Source of the DNA: Bradyrhizobium erythrophlei
GTDB taxonomy: Bacteria > Pseudomonadota > Alphaproteobacteria > Rhizobiales > Xanthobacteraceae
Direction of reading: 5' to 3'
NCBI RefSeq assembly: GCF_900129425.1
Contig: NZ_LT670817.1
Location: 6,572,001 to 6,636,000, forward strand
Length of the DNA stretch: 64,000 nt
The notes beneath the pieces are model-generated. The model did not search any database and had not been told where the DNA came from. It worked only from the letters and a program-made list of their open reading frames with translations. Every line of letters starts with the position of its first letter. Positions within the stretch are counted from its first letter, which is position 1. The position numbers and the translations under genes are program-made. This document shows positions 32,962-41,568 of the stretch, piece by piece.

Positions 32962-33855
32962 ATGTCTCTCGTCGCCACGCTGATCTGCAATCCCGCCGAC
33001 CCCGCGCTCGATAGCACGCTGGTGGACGGCGCGCGCGCCATTCTTCCCTCGCCCGGGCCCGCGCGATGGCTGTTCGCCGAAGTCGCGGTCGACATTCCCT
33101 TCGAGGGCAGCGACGACATCGGGGCCATCGTACACCGCCTGCGCGAGGCGCGCGGCGATCTGCCGGTTGACATCGTGGTGCAGCCGGTAGCCGTGCGGCG
33201 CAAGAAGCTGCTGCTCGCCGACATGGATTCCACCATGATCGGCCAGGAATGCATCGACGAACTCGCCGACTTTGCCGGTCTCAAGGCGCACGTCGCTGCA
33301 ATCACCGAACGCGCGATGCGCGGCGAAATCGAGTTCGAGCCGGCGCTGCGCGAGCGCGTCGCGCTGTTGAAGGGCCTGCCGGTCAGCGTAGTCGATGAAG
33401 TCCTGAAAACCCGCATCACGCCAAGGCCGGGCGGACGCGAGCTGGTCATGACCATGCGCGCCCACGGCGCCTATACCTGCCTGATCTCGGGCGGTTTTAC
33501 CCTGTTCACCAATGCGGTCGCCGCCATGCTCGGCTTTCAGGAAAACCGCGCCAATCAGCTCGTGGTGCGCGACGGCCTACTGACCGGCGAGGTCGTCGAA
33601 CCCATTGTGGGCCGCGCCGCAAAACTCGCCACCCTGATCGAGTTGCGGGAATCCTTTGACCTCGACGACATCGACACGCTCGCTGTCGGCGACGGCGCCA
33701 ATGATCTCGACATGATCCAAGCCGCCGGCCTCGGGGTCGCCTACCACGCCAAGCCCGCGGTCGCCGCCGCCGCGGCGGCCCGGATCGACTACGGCGACCT
33801 CACGGCGTTGCTCTATGCGCAGGGGTATCGAAGGGATGAGTTCGCGGGGACGTAG
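32962..33855 (+). CDS. serB: Phosphoserine phosphatase
   Basis: Last step of serine synthesis: removes phosphate from L-phosphoserine. 297 residues: N-terminal ACT-like part (about 1-80), then the HAD core with catalytic DMDST (about residues 91-95), the substrate-binding Glu in GQECIDELADFAG, ISGGFTLF, and GDGANDLDMIQAAGLGVAYHAKP. All HAD motifs are intact. It is divergent from miaA with almost no spacer, so each promoter must lie within the other gene. Confidence 0.96.
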   Translation: MSLVATLICNPADPALDSTLVDGARAILPSPGPARWLFAEVAVDIPFEGSDDIGAIVHRLREARGDLPVDIVVQPVAVRRKKLLLADMDSTMIGQECIDELADFAGLKAHVAAITERAMRGEIEFEPALRERVALLKGLPVSVVDEVLKTRITPRPGGRELVMTMRAHGAYTCLISGGFTLFTNAVAAMLGFQENRANQLVVRDGLLTGEVVEPIVGRAAKLATLIELRESFDLDDIDTLAVGDGANDLDMIQAAGLGVAYHAKPAVAAAAAARIDYGDLTALLYAQGYRRDEFAGT

Positions 33856-33884
33856 GCGATTGCTGAAGCGTCTATCCCGAGACC

Positions 33885-34232
33885 TTACCCCACCCTTTTC
33901 TTGCCCGCGGTCTTTCGGCGCGAAGGCGTCTTGGCCGCGGCCTTCTTGCGGGTCACGTGCGATTTCAGCGCAGCGCCGATGCGGGACTGATAGCCAGGGC
34001 CGCTCTGCTGAAACCAGCGCAGCACCGCGGCATCCAGCCGCAAGGTGATCTGTTGCTTGGGATCGTCGGACTTCGGCCGCCCGCGACGGATCAGCTTGCC
34101 GCCATGATAGAGATCGGCACGCTCAGCCATTTCGTCGGTGAGTTCCGGAATCTCATCATATTCGTGCGGCTGAATGACGTGGCGATCAACTTTCTTCAAG
34201 TCGCTTCCCAAAGCGCGCTTTTTCCCGATCAT
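33885..34232 (-). CDS. brnA: BrnA antitoxin of a type II toxin-antitoxin pair
   Basis: A 115-residue DNA-binding antitoxin. BrnA features: an acidic, aromatic N-terminal half (EYDEIPELTDEMAERADLY), GRPKSDDPKQQITLRLDAAVL as the ribbon-helix-helix strand and helix, and GPGYQSRIGAALKSHV. The C-terminus is an unusual Lys/Arg-rich tail of about 22 residues (KKAAAKTPSRRKTAGKKRVG). The gene overlaps the end of brnT by 47 bp, the normal order toxin first. BrnA binds the toxin and represses the shared promoter. Confidence 0.93.
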   Translation of the reverse strand: MIGKKRALGSDLKKVDRHVIQPHEYDEIPELTDEMAERADLYHGGKLIRRGRPKSDDPKQQITLRLDAAVLRWFQQSGPGYQSRIGAALKSHVTRKKAAAKTPSRRKTAGKKRVG

Positions 34233-34464
34233 TGGCTTTCCTCATCGAAAATACATGTCGCCCGCCACCGCGCGGCGTCCATACAACGATCACCATTCTC
34301 CCGCGCAGCAATCCCACCGTGATAATCCTGGGCTCGCCATAGTCGCGGCGTTCGTCCGGAATATTTAGGGCTTTGCCCGCAAACACCTCATCGGCGTCGA
34401 CGAAATCAAGATTACGGTCCCTCAGCGTGCTCGCTCGCTTTGCCGGATCGAACGTGATCTTCAT
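34186..34464 (-). CDS. brnT: BrnT toxin (ribonuclease-type)
   Basis: A 92-residue RelE-fold RNase toxin. Features: ITFDPAKRASTLRDRNLDF, FAGKALNIPDERRDYGE, ITVGLLRGRMVIVVWTPRG and the C-terminal ISMRKAN-type motif (FSMRKANDREKARF). The catalytic Arg and basic residues of the family are in place, so it looks intact. Transcribed first, with brnA overlapping its 3' end. The predicted transcription start coincides with its ATG. Confidence 0.93.
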   Translation of the reverse strand: MKITFDPAKRASTLRDRNLDFVDADEVFAGKALNIPDERRDYGEPRIITVGLLRGRMVIVVWTPRGGGRHVFSMRKANDREKARFGKRLEES

Positions 34465-34470
34465 TGAATT

Positions 34471-34498
34471 ATTGTAGCTACAAATAATATGGTATCAA
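34471..34498 (-). promoter_or_regulatory. brnTA promoter with overlapping palindrome
   Basis: On the minus strand TTGATA (34498-34493) and TACAAT (34476-34471) are 16 bases apart. The perfect 12-bp palindrome TTGTAGCTACAA (34472-34483) covers the -10 box and is the best candidate for the BrnA operator. The -10 box ends 6 bases before the brnT ATG, so the mRNA may be leaderless. Confidence 0.65.
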
Positions 34499-34777
34499 GG
34501 TCTATGGCAAGAAATAGGCCTGCGGGACCTCGTCGCGGACGCGGTGCAGCCACCCGCCCCGCGCCGGGGCAAAAGGACCGCGGCATGCGACGTCCGGTTA
34601 AACTTGCTCTGCTTGCGGGGAAGAGATCGAGCTAAGCAAAATCTCGGATGAGGGGATTAGGACGGCGTAAACGACACGACGGAGCGGTTGGAAAAAGCCC
34701 CTCACCCGTCGCTACGCGCCGACCTCTCCCCGCGAAGTGCGGGGCGAGCTTAAGGTAATACCGCTTCGCCAGCCGTC
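34499..34777. other. Intergenic region upstream of brnTA with partial palindromic repeat
   Basis: No gene is supported. At about 34686-34742 lies a partial copy of the CTCTCCCC-family element (CCCCTCACCCGTCGCTACGC, then CGACCTCTCCCCGC/GCGGGGC), related to 24326-24449. It is downstream of the degQ gene, which converges on it. Confidence 0.6.
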
Positions 34778-36277
34778 CTACTGCACGCTCAGCGCGACGA
34801 ACCGCAGCTCACCGTCGGCGTTGGAGACCAGCAGCAGCACGGATTTCTTGCCGTCCTTCTTGAGCTGGTCGACGCGTTTCTTGACGTCGCCGGCGTTGCT
34901 GACCGCCTCCTGCGCCACTTCGACGATGACGTCGCCGGCGCTCAGGCGCTTGTCGGCGGCGTCGGACGCGCTGTCGACATTGGTGATGATGACGCCCTTG
35001 ACGCTGTCCTTGATCTTGTAGCGGCCGCGCAGATCCTTGCTCAGCGTCGCGAGATCGAGGCCGAGCGCCTTTTGCGTCACCGGCTTCTCGGCGGGCTCCT
35101 GCGTCTTGGCCGCCGCCTGCACCGCTTTGTCGCCGTCATCGAGCCGGCCAAGCGTGACCTTGTGGGTTTCTTCCTGGCCCTTGCGGATGATGACGACGTC
35201 GACTTCCTTGCCGACCGGGGTGTCGGCCACCACGCGCGACAGATCCTTCGGCTCCTTGATTTCCTTGCCATCGAAGGTAATGACGACGTCGCCGGGCTCG
35301 ATGCCGGCCGGCTTCGCCGGGCCCTTGTCCTCGACGCCGGCAATCAGCGCGCCGCGCGCCGGCTTGATGTTGAGGCTTTCGGCGATCTCGTCGGTGACGG
35401 TCTGGATGCGGACGCCGAGCCAGCCGCGGCGCAACTCGCCGAACTGCCGGAGCTGGTCGACCACGCCGGCCACCGTCTTGGAGGGCACCGCAAAGCCGAT
35501 GCCGATCGAGCCGCCGGTCGGCGAGATGATCAGGGTGTTGACCCCGATCACTTCGCCATCGAGATTGAACAGCGGTCCGCCGGAATTGCCGCGGTTGATG
35601 GCGGCGTCGGTCTGGATGTAGCTGTCATAGGGGCCGGAATTGATGTCGCGGTTGCGCGCCGAGACGATGCCGGCCGTCACCGTGCCGCCAAGGCTGAACG
35701 GATTGCCGATCGCGATCACCCATTCGCCTAGCCGCAGCTTGTCGGAATCGCCGAACTTCACCGCGGTCAGCGGCTTGGTCGGCTTGAATTTCAGCACGGC
35801 AAGATCGGTCTTCTTGTCGACGCCGACCAGTTCGGCCCTGAACTTGCTGCCGTCGTTCATGATGATGTTGATCTCGTCGGCGTCGGCGATGACATGATTG
35901 TTGGTCACGACGATCCCGGAGGTATCGACGATGAAGCCGGAGCCGAGCGAGTTGGTCTTGTGCGGCTGCAGGTCGCCGCCCTTGGAGCCCGGACCGCCGC
36001 GGCGGTTCTTGAAGAAATCGTCGAAGAATTCCTCGAACGGCGAACCCGGCGGCAATTGCGGCATCGCACCCCGGCCGTCGCCGCCGCCCTTGGCTTCGAT
36101 GGTCTGCGAGGTCGAGATGTTGACCACCGCGTCGATCACCTTCTCGGCGACGTCGGCGATGCCGTCGGGGCCGCGCGCCAGGGCGGGCGCCGACATCAGG
36201 GCGCCGGTGGCACCAAGAAAGATCGCGGCCAGCAAGGGACGGAGGCGATGGCTCAAGGCTGGAATCGCACCGATCAT
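34778..36277 (-). CDS. Do-family periplasmic serine protease (DegQ/HtrA-like)
   Basis: A 499-residue secreted protease/chaperone that degrades misfolded envelope proteins. Signal peptide near residues 1-34 (ending ALA). Catalytic triad His128 (VTNNHVIAD), Asp158 (KKTDLAVLK) and Ser232 (RGNSGGPLF). Two PDZ domains follow (about 290-380 and 405-495). Start ATG 36277 with GAGGAG 11 bases upstream; longer frames add a non-signal N-terminus. It clusters with hflC and hflK, a known quality-control neighbourhood. Confidence 0.93.
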   Translation of the reverse strand: MIGAIPALSHRLRPLLAAIFLGATGALMSAPALARGPDGIADVAEKVIDAVVNISTSQTIEAKGGGDGRGAMPQLPPGSPFEEFFDDFFKNRRGGPGSKGGDLQPHKTNSLGSGFIVDTSGIVVTNNHVIADADEINIIMNDGSKFRAELVGVDKKTDLAVLKFKPTKPLTAVKFGDSDKLRLGEWVIAIGNPFSLGGTVTAGIVSARNRDINSGPYDSYIQTDAAINRGNSGGPLFNLDGEVIGVNTLIISPTGGSIGIGFAVPSKTVAGVVDQLRQFGELRRGWLGVRIQTVTDEIAESLNIKPARGALIAGVEDKGPAKPAGIEPGDVVITFDGKEIKEPKDLSRVVADTPVGKEVDVVIIRKGQEETHKVTLGRLDDGDKAVQAAAKTQEPAEKPVTQKALGLDLATLSKDLRGRYKIKDSVKGVIITNVDSASDAADKRLSAGDVIVEVAQEAVSNAGDVKKRVDQLKKDGKKSVLLLVSNADGELRFVALSVQ

Positions 36278-36493
36278 ATCAGCTTTTTCTCCTCGCAAGA
36301 CGGGGCGGAATTTGAAGTCCACAGTGCGCCCGAACGGGGTGGCGGCGCAAGCATTTGAGGCGGACATTTCAGCTCCATGAGTGCCGCGCAATAACGGCGA
36401 AAACCCGGCACTGCCGCTCACGATGGCGTTGTTGCGGCAGTCGTCATTCCCGGCGCGCCAGCCCCGAACCTGGAACGACGGCGGCCCCCTGCT

Positions 36494-36694
36494 CTACCTC
36501 CGCACCGCCCAGATCAGGATCAGGCCGGCGACGGCCGATCCGATGCCGACCACGCGCAGAATGTTGTCCGGAGTCGCCAGCGCGCTCTTCATGGCCCGGC
36601 GCATCCAGGCGGGGCTTGCCGCGAACATCAGGCCTTCAAGCACAAACAGAATGCCTACACCGATGAGGAAGTCGGCGAACGCTATGGACCTCAT
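36494..36694 (-). CDS. DUF2065-family small membrane protein
   Basis: A 66-residue protein with two predicted membrane helices (FLIGVGILFVLEGLMFAAS and VVGIGSAVAGLILIWAV). DUF2065 proteins commonly sit beside hflKC, as here (hflC starts 1 kb upstream, its stop is 88 bp away). Start ATG 36694 chosen with a G-rich ribosome site; a longer frame begins at 36757. Function unknown, likely in the same membrane complex (inference). Confidence 0.85.
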   Translation of the reverse strand: MRSIAFADFLIGVGILFVLEGLMFAASPAWMRRAMKSALATPDNILRVVGIGSAVAGLILIWAVRR

Positions 36695-36782
36695 CGGACT
36701 GCGACCCCCCGTTTGATGTTGTTCTTTGTTTCCAATAAGGGCGACGTGAAGTTTCACATCGCCCTGGTCTTGTTACGGCTTC

Positions 36783-37742
36783 TTACGGCTTCGGCGCGGC
36801 CGGTGGCGCCGGCGAGGCTGCGGCGGCAGCCCCCGTCGTCGCGGTTGACGCCGCGGCGGAGGGCCCCGGCGGCTTGCCGGACGAGTTATTGAAGAACTTG
36901 AAGAAGTCGGAGTCGGGCCGCAGCAGGAAGCGGGTATCGTTGCTCTTCAGCCCGTTCTCATACGCCGTCATCGAACGGTAGAAGGCGAAGAAATTGGGAT
37001 CCTTGCCATAGGCCTCGGCGAACAGCCGGTTGCGCTCGCCATCGCCCTCGCCGCGCACCTGCTCGGCGGTGGAATTGGCTTCGGCGACGATGACGGTGGC
37101 CTGGCGATCGGCGTCGGACCTGATCTCCTGCGCCTTCTGGCCGCCCTGGGCGCGGAATTCGGCGGCCTCGCGCTGCCGCTCGGTCTGCATGCGCTGGTAG
37201 ACGGCCTGGCTGTTCTGCTCCGGCAGATCGGCGCGCCGGATCCTGACGTCGACGACCTGGATACCGTAGCCGCCGGCCTCATGGTCGAGCTGGTCGCGGA
37301 TCCGCGCCATCAGCGCTTCGCGCTCGTCGCGCACCACCTGGATGAAGGTGACCTCGCCGAGCACCCGGCGCAGCGAGGCGTTGAGCAGCGTCGTCAACTG
37401 GATGTTGGCGGCCTGGATCGAACCGACGCTCTGATAGAACCGCAGCGCGTTCTTGATGCGGTAGCGCGCGAAGGCGTCGACCACCAGCCGCTTCTGGTCC
37501 GACGCGATCACTTCCTGCGACGGATTTTCGAGATCGAGGATGCGCTTGTCGATCGGGATCACGGTATCGACGAACGGCACCTTGAAATTCAGGCCCGGTT
37601 CGGTGACGACACGAACCGGCTCGCCGAGCCGCACCACCAGCGCCTGTTCGGTCATATCCACGGTGAACACCGAACTGTAGCCGACGATCACGACAATCAG
37701 CAGCACGAACAGCGCGGCAATACCTGTGACGGGGGACCTCAT
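36783..37742 (-). CDS. hflC: HflC, FtsH protease modulator
   Basis: A 319-residue SPFH/prohibitin-domain protein anchored by one N-terminal helix (ALFVLLIVVIVGYSSVF), facing the periplasm. With HflK it encloses the membrane protease FtsH and limits access of membrane substrates. SPFH features: ALVVRLGEPVRV, EPGLNFKVPFVDTV, and the coiled stretch MQTERQREAAEFRAQG. The C-terminus is an Ala/Pro-rich tail. Its start overlaps the hflK stop by 4 bp. Confidence 0.95.
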   Translation of the reverse strand: MRSPVTGIAALFVLLIVVIVGYSSVFTVDMTEQALVVRLGEPVRVVTEPGLNFKVPFVDTVIPIDKRILDLENPSQEVIASDQKRLVVDAFARYRIKNALRFYQSVGSIQAANIQLTTLLNASLRRVLGEVTFIQVVRDEREALMARIRDQLDHEAGGYGIQVVDVRIRRADLPEQNSQAVYQRMQTERQREAAEFRAQGGQKAQEIRSDADRQATVIVAEANSTAEQVRGEGDGERNRLFAEAYGKDPNFFAFYRSMTAYENGLKSNDTRFLLRPDSDFFKFFNNSSGKPPGPSAAASTATTGAAAAASPAPPAAPKP

Positions 37743-38893
37743 CGTGTGGCTCCGGTCGGCTGCTGCGGCTGTGGCGTTGTCGCCGGCGGCGCACGCCGCG
37801 GCGTTAGTTCGTTCAGCGGCAGGTATGGCACTACGCCTTGCGCCGAGGCTGAATTGCCGCCGTCATATACCAGCTTCTCGGCGCCGCCGAGAATGCGCTC
37901 CATCGTCTCCAGATAGATGCGCTGCCGGGTGACGTCGGGCGCCTTCTTGTATTCGTCGTAGACCTTGAGGAAGCGCGCGCTCTGGCCCTTGGCCTCGGCG
38001 ACCGCCTGCTGCTTGTAGCCTTCTGCGATCTGGATGATCTGCGCCGCGCGTCCCTTGGCGTCGGGAATGACGCGGTTGGCATAGGTCTGGGCCTCGTTCT
38101 GCAGCCGCTCGAGATCGGCGCGGGCCGCCTGCACGTCGCGGAACGAGTCGATCACCTGCGCCGGCGGATCGACCTTCTGCATCTGCACCTGCTGCACGAG
38201 GATGCCGGAACCATAGGAGTCCAGTGTCTTCTGCATCAATTCCTGCACGCCCTGCTCGGTGGAGGTGCGGGCGCCGGTCAGGATCGGCTGGATATTGGAT
38301 TTGCCGACCACCTCGCGCATCGCGCTTTCGGCGACCGCCTTTACGGTGCCTTCCGGATTCTGGATGTTGAACAGGTATTCGCCGACGCCGTCCGGCTTGA
38401 TCCGCCACAGCACCGTGAAATCGACGTCAACGATATTCTCGTCGCCGGTCAGCATCAGGCTTTCTTCCGGCACGTCGCGCATGGTCCGGCCGCGCCGCGC
38501 CGGATCGTCGATCAGCGTCATGCCGATCGAGATGGTGGAAACCCGCAGCGCCTTCGGCAGCAGCACGGTCTCGATCGGATACGGCAGATGATAGTTCAGA
38601 CCCGGCTGCACCGTGCGCACATGCTTGCCGAAACGCAGCACCACGCCGAGTTCTTCGGACTGGACCCGGAAAAATCCGGACAGTCCCCAGATCGCCAGGG
38701 CGAGGATCAGTACCAGCGCGATGCCGACGCCGCTGAAATAGCCGCCCGGCAGCAACTGCTGCAGCCGTTCCTGGGCGCGGCGCAGAAGGTCTTCAAGATC
38801 GGGCGGCCGCGGCCCCACCGGTTGCGGGCCGGTGCCCCACGGCCCTTTCGGACCCGAGCCCCACGGGCCTCCGCCTTGATTCTTCCACGGCAT
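37739..38893 (-). CDS. hflK: HflK, FtsH protease modulator
   Basis: 384 residues. A glycine/proline-rich N-terminal segment (GGGPWGSGPKGPWGTGP), one membrane helix (GIALVLILALAIWGLSGFF, about 57-75), the SPFH domain (GVVLRFGKHVRTVQPGLNYH) and a coiled coil rich in Ala/Gln (RAAQIIQIAEGYKQQAVAEA). The C-terminus is Thr/Pro-rich. Overlaps hflC by ATGA. Partner of HflC in the FtsH-HflKC complex. Confidence 0.95.
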   Translation of the reverse strand: MPWKNQGGGPWGSGPKGPWGTGPQPVGPRPPDLEDLLRRAQERLQQLLPGGYFSGVGIALVLILALAIWGLSGFFRVQSEELGVVLRFGKHVRTVQPGLNYHLPYPIETVLLPKALRVSTISIGMTLIDDPARRGRTMRDVPEESLMLTGDENIVDVDFTVLWRIKPDGVGEYLFNIQNPEGTVKAVAESAMREVVGKSNIQPILTGARTSTEQGVQELMQKTLDSYGSGILVQQVQMQKVDPPAQVIDSFRDVQAARADLERLQNEAQTYANRVIPDAKGRAAQIIQIAEGYKQQAVAEAKGQSARFLKVYDEYKKAPDVTRQRIYLETMERILGGAEKLVYDGGNSASAQGVVPYLPLNELTPRRAPPATTPQPQQPTGATR

Positions 38894-39052
38894 CGACAGT
38901 CTCCTCGGCGGGCCAAAGGGCCAAAGCTGGCCGGCCTCGCAATATCTGCATGGCCTTATAGGGGACCGCCCCGGCCCTTACAACGCAAGCTTCCTGCCGG
39001 GAGCAGCTATGCCTGAGCCGGAAATTGTCAATCTAAACATCGCGGAATGGAG

Positions 39053-39565
39053 TTAATGCGGCCTTCGCCGACGATATGTCACATAGGAAAAGCTGGCGCT
39101 GTCGTCCGGACCGGCCGGATTCCGCACCCGCGCGACCTGTTGCCAAACCGCCGGATCAATTGCGGCGAAAAACGTATCGCCCTCGGGCCGGGCGTGCACT
39201 TCGGTAATCTCGAGGCGGTCGGCGTAATCCATCCATTGCGCGTAAACTTCCGCGCCGCCGATCACGGCGATTTCATCTGCGAAACGCCGCAGCGCATCGC
39301 CGATCGCGACCACACGGGCGTCGGCGAACGAGGTCGTCACGACGGCCCCCGGTGCGCGAAAATTCGCGTCGCGGGTGACCACGATATTGGTGCGTCCGGG
39401 CAGCGGTCGGCGCAGCGAGACAAAAGTCTTGCGGCCCATCACCACGGGTTTACCCATCGTCATGGTCTTTAAGCGCTGCTGATCGCTCTTCAGGCGCCAT
39501 GGAATAACGCCATGAGAGCCGATCACGCCGTTGTCGGCGGCGGCGACGATGAGGACCACTTCCAT
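39053..39565 (-). CDS. folA: Dihydrofolate reductase
   Basis: Reduces dihydrofolate made by thymidylate synthase; together with thyA the two close the folate cycle for dTMP. 170 residues with the family motifs: AAADNGVIGSHGVIPWRLKSDQQ (the Asp/Glu-equivalent and Trp of the active site), VVMGRKTF, LPGRTNIVVTR and VIGGAEVYAQ. The ATG at 39565 overlaps the GNAT gene stop by one base (TGATG), hence translational coupling. Confidence 0.95.
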   Translation of the reverse strand: MEVVLIVAAADNGVIGSHGVIPWRLKSDQQRLKTMTMGKPVVMGRKTFVSLRRPLPGRTNIVVTRDANFRAPGAVVTTSFADARVVAIGDALRRFADEIAVIGGAEVYAQWMDYADRLEITEVHARPEGDTFFAAIDPAVWQQVARVRNPAGPDDSASFSYVTYRRRRPH

Positions 39566-40050
39566 CAGCGCATCCCCCGTGCCAGCGCCGTCAGCGCCGG
39601 ACCCGTGACCCGGCACACCGTCCACTCGTCCATCAATTCAGCGCCGAGCGATTTGTAGAACTCAATCGACGGCGTGTTCCAGTCCAGAACCGCCCATTGC
39701 AGGCGCGACCAGCCGTTCGCCACGCACTGCTGCGCCAGATGCACCAGCAGCGCCTTGCCGATGCCGTTGCCGCGCTGCGCCGGGCGGACGAACAGGTCCT
39801 CCAGATAGATACCGGAGCGGCCGCTGAAGGTCGAAAAATTGCGGAACCAGACCGCTAAGCCGGCCGGCTCGCCCCGCCACTCCGCGATCTCGCAGAACAG
39901 CCGGGGATCGTCGCCAAACAGCGCCGCGTCGATCATGGCTTCGGTCGCTTCGACCTCGTGCAGCAGTTTCTCGTAGTCGGCGAGTTCGCGAACCAGCGAC
40001 AGAACGAGTCCGGCTTCACCTGGAAGCGCGCGGCGGATATTGAGGGACAT
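39565..40050 (-). CDS. GNAT-family N-acetyltransferase
   Basis: A 161-residue acyltransferase. The acetyl-CoA-binding motif A is visible as LEDLFVRPAQRGNGIGKALL (about residues 85-104). The rest, RLQWAVLDWNTPSIEFYKSLGAE, fits the fold. Resembles diamine/spermidine acetyltransferase-like proteins (YESKLL-type start); substrate unknown. Lies 8 bp after thyA and overlaps folA by one base. Confidence 0.88.
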   Translation of the reverse strand: MSLNIRRALPGEAGLVLSLVRELADYEKLLHEVEATEAMIDAALFGDDPRLFCEIAEWRGEPAGLAVWFRNFSTFSGRSGIYLEDLFVRPAQRGNGIGKALLVHLAQQCVANGWSRLQWAVLDWNTPSIEFYKSLGAELMDEWTVCRVTGPALTALARGMR

Positions 40051-40058
40051 TCAATCGC

Positions 40059-40853
40059 TCACACCGCGACCTCGGCCTTGATGTGCGGGTGGGGGTCATA
40101 GCCTTCGAGCACGAAGTCTTGATAGCGGAACGCGAAGATATCCTTCACATCGGGATTGATCTTCATCGCGGGCAGCGGGCGGGTCGGGCGCGTCAGTTGC
40201 AGCCGGGCCTGCTCGAGGTGGTTCGAATACAGGTGGGCATCGCCGAGCGAGTGAACGAAGTCGCCGGGCTTGAGCCCCGTCACCTGCGCCACCATCATGG
40301 TCAGCAACGCATAGGACGCGATGTTGAAGGGCACGCCGAGAAATACGTCGGCCGAGCGCTGGTAGAGCTGGCAGGACAATTTGCCGTTGGCGACATAGAA
40401 CTGAAACAGGCAATGACACGGCGGCAGCGCCATCTTGTCGACATCGGCCGGGTTCCATGCACTCACGATAAGCCGCCGTGAATCCGGATTGCGCCGGATC
40501 ATGTCGATGACATTGGAAATCTGGTCGATGCTGCGGCCGTCCGGCGCCGGCCAGGACCGCCACTGCGAGCCATAGACCGGGCCGAGATCACCATTGGCGT
40601 CGGCCCATTCGTCCCAGATCGAAACGCCGTTGTCCTTCAGATATTTGATGTTGGTATCGCCTTTGAGAAACCACAACAATTCGTGCACGATCGATTTAAG
40701 CGGCAGCTTCTTGGTGGTCAGCATCGGGAAGCCGGCGGCCAGATTGAAACGCATCTGGTGGCCGAAGACCGACAGCGTGCCGGTGCCGGTGCGGTCGTGC
40801 TTTTCCGCGCCGTCAGCGAGAATCCGTTCGAGCAGGTCGTGATACTGATTCAT
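40059..40853 (-). CDS. thyA: Thymidylate synthase
   Basis: Methylates dUMP with methylenetetrahydrofolate. 264 residues, the canonical short ThyA. Active-site Cys in LPPCHCLFQFYV, the dUMP-binding QRSADVFLGVPFN and the C-terminal HPHIKAEVAV (FAFRYQDFVLEGYDPHP) are intact. Start ATG 40853 chosen from family length; the longer frame to 40979 adds 42 unrelated residues. First gene of thyA-GNAT-folA. Confidence 0.97.
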   Translation of the reverse strand: MNQYHDLLERILADGAEKHDRTGTGTLSVFGHQMRFNLAAGFPMLTTKKLPLKSIVHELLWFLKGDTNIKYLKDNGVSIWDEWADANGDLGPVYGSQWRSWPAPDGRSIDQISNVIDMIRRNPDSRRLIVSAWNPADVDKMALPPCHCLFQFYVANGKLSCQLYQRSADVFLGVPFNIASYALLTMMVAQVTGLKPGDFVHSLGDAHLYSNHLEQARLQLTRPTRPLPAMKINPDVKDIFAFRYQDFVLEGYDPHPHIKAEVAV

Positions 40854-41031
40854 GAGGTGACGTTGCCGGCATTTGGGGAAGCGCGAATTTAGCGGCCGGA
40901 CCGGCCGTTCGACAGCGGCGATTCGGCTTACACCATCGATTATACCCGGAAAAGTGCGCATCCGGGTCGCGAAAGACAAGTCGGGGCACTGCCGTCACCC
41001 GCAGAAAGCGGCGAGCGCCCCTCACGCGTTT

Positions 41032-41568
41032 TCAGCCGATAACGCCGGCAAACCCCAGAAAACCCCCGGCGAGCAACAGCCAGAGCGGATTGAGCCGCGT
41101 CGTGGCAGCCAGCACGGCCGCGCCGGCAGTGACGAGAGCGGCGGCCCAGGTCCGGTCGGAAGTCAGCGCCAGAACCAGGCCGCTGGCGGCCATCAACCCA
41201 ATCGAGAGCGGAACCAGCGCAGCCTGAATGATGGCCGGCCAGCGTGAATGGCTCGACCGGTTCAGAAGGTGACTGACGTAATAGGCCAGCACGGCGGTCG
41301 GAACGCACATCGCCAGCGTCGCCGCCAAGGCGCCCGCGACGCCGGCGACGGCATAGCCGATCAGGGTGACAATCAGCACGTTCGGTCCCGGCGACAATTG
41401 CGAGATCGCGAACACATCGGCGAACTGCTTGTCGGTCAGCCAGTGCTGAACATCGACCGCGACGCGGTGCATCTCGGGAATAGCGGAATTGGCGCCACCC
41501 ACCGCAAACAGCGACATCAAGCCGAAGGTCCACACCAGGCTCCAAATCGGGTTGCCGTCCGGGTTCAT
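41032..41568 (-). CDS. chrA: Short-chain chromate transporter, second half
   Basis: 178 residues with four to five predicted membrane helices. CHR domain features: GGANSAIPEMHRVAV, LSPGPNVLIVTLIGY. Short-chain ChrA proteins work as a pair of single-domain proteins in place of the usual fused double domain. It overlaps the other half by 4 bp. It exports chromate against sulfate-like anions (known family role). Confidence 0.85.
   Translation of the reverse strand: MNPDGNPIWSLVWTFGLMSLFAVGGANSAIPEMHRVAVDVQHWLTDKQFADVFAISQLSPGPNVLIVTLIGYAVAGVAGALAATLAMCVPTAVLAYYVSHLLNRSSHSRWPAIIQAALVPLSIGLMAASGLVLALTSDRTWAAALVTAGAAVLAATTRLNPLWLLLAGGFLGFAGVIG

Noticed and set aside
34778..36421. Longer start for the degQ gene at 36421
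   Set aside because: The extra 48 residues are not a signal peptide. The ATG at 36277 begins a proper one and has GAGGAG upstream.
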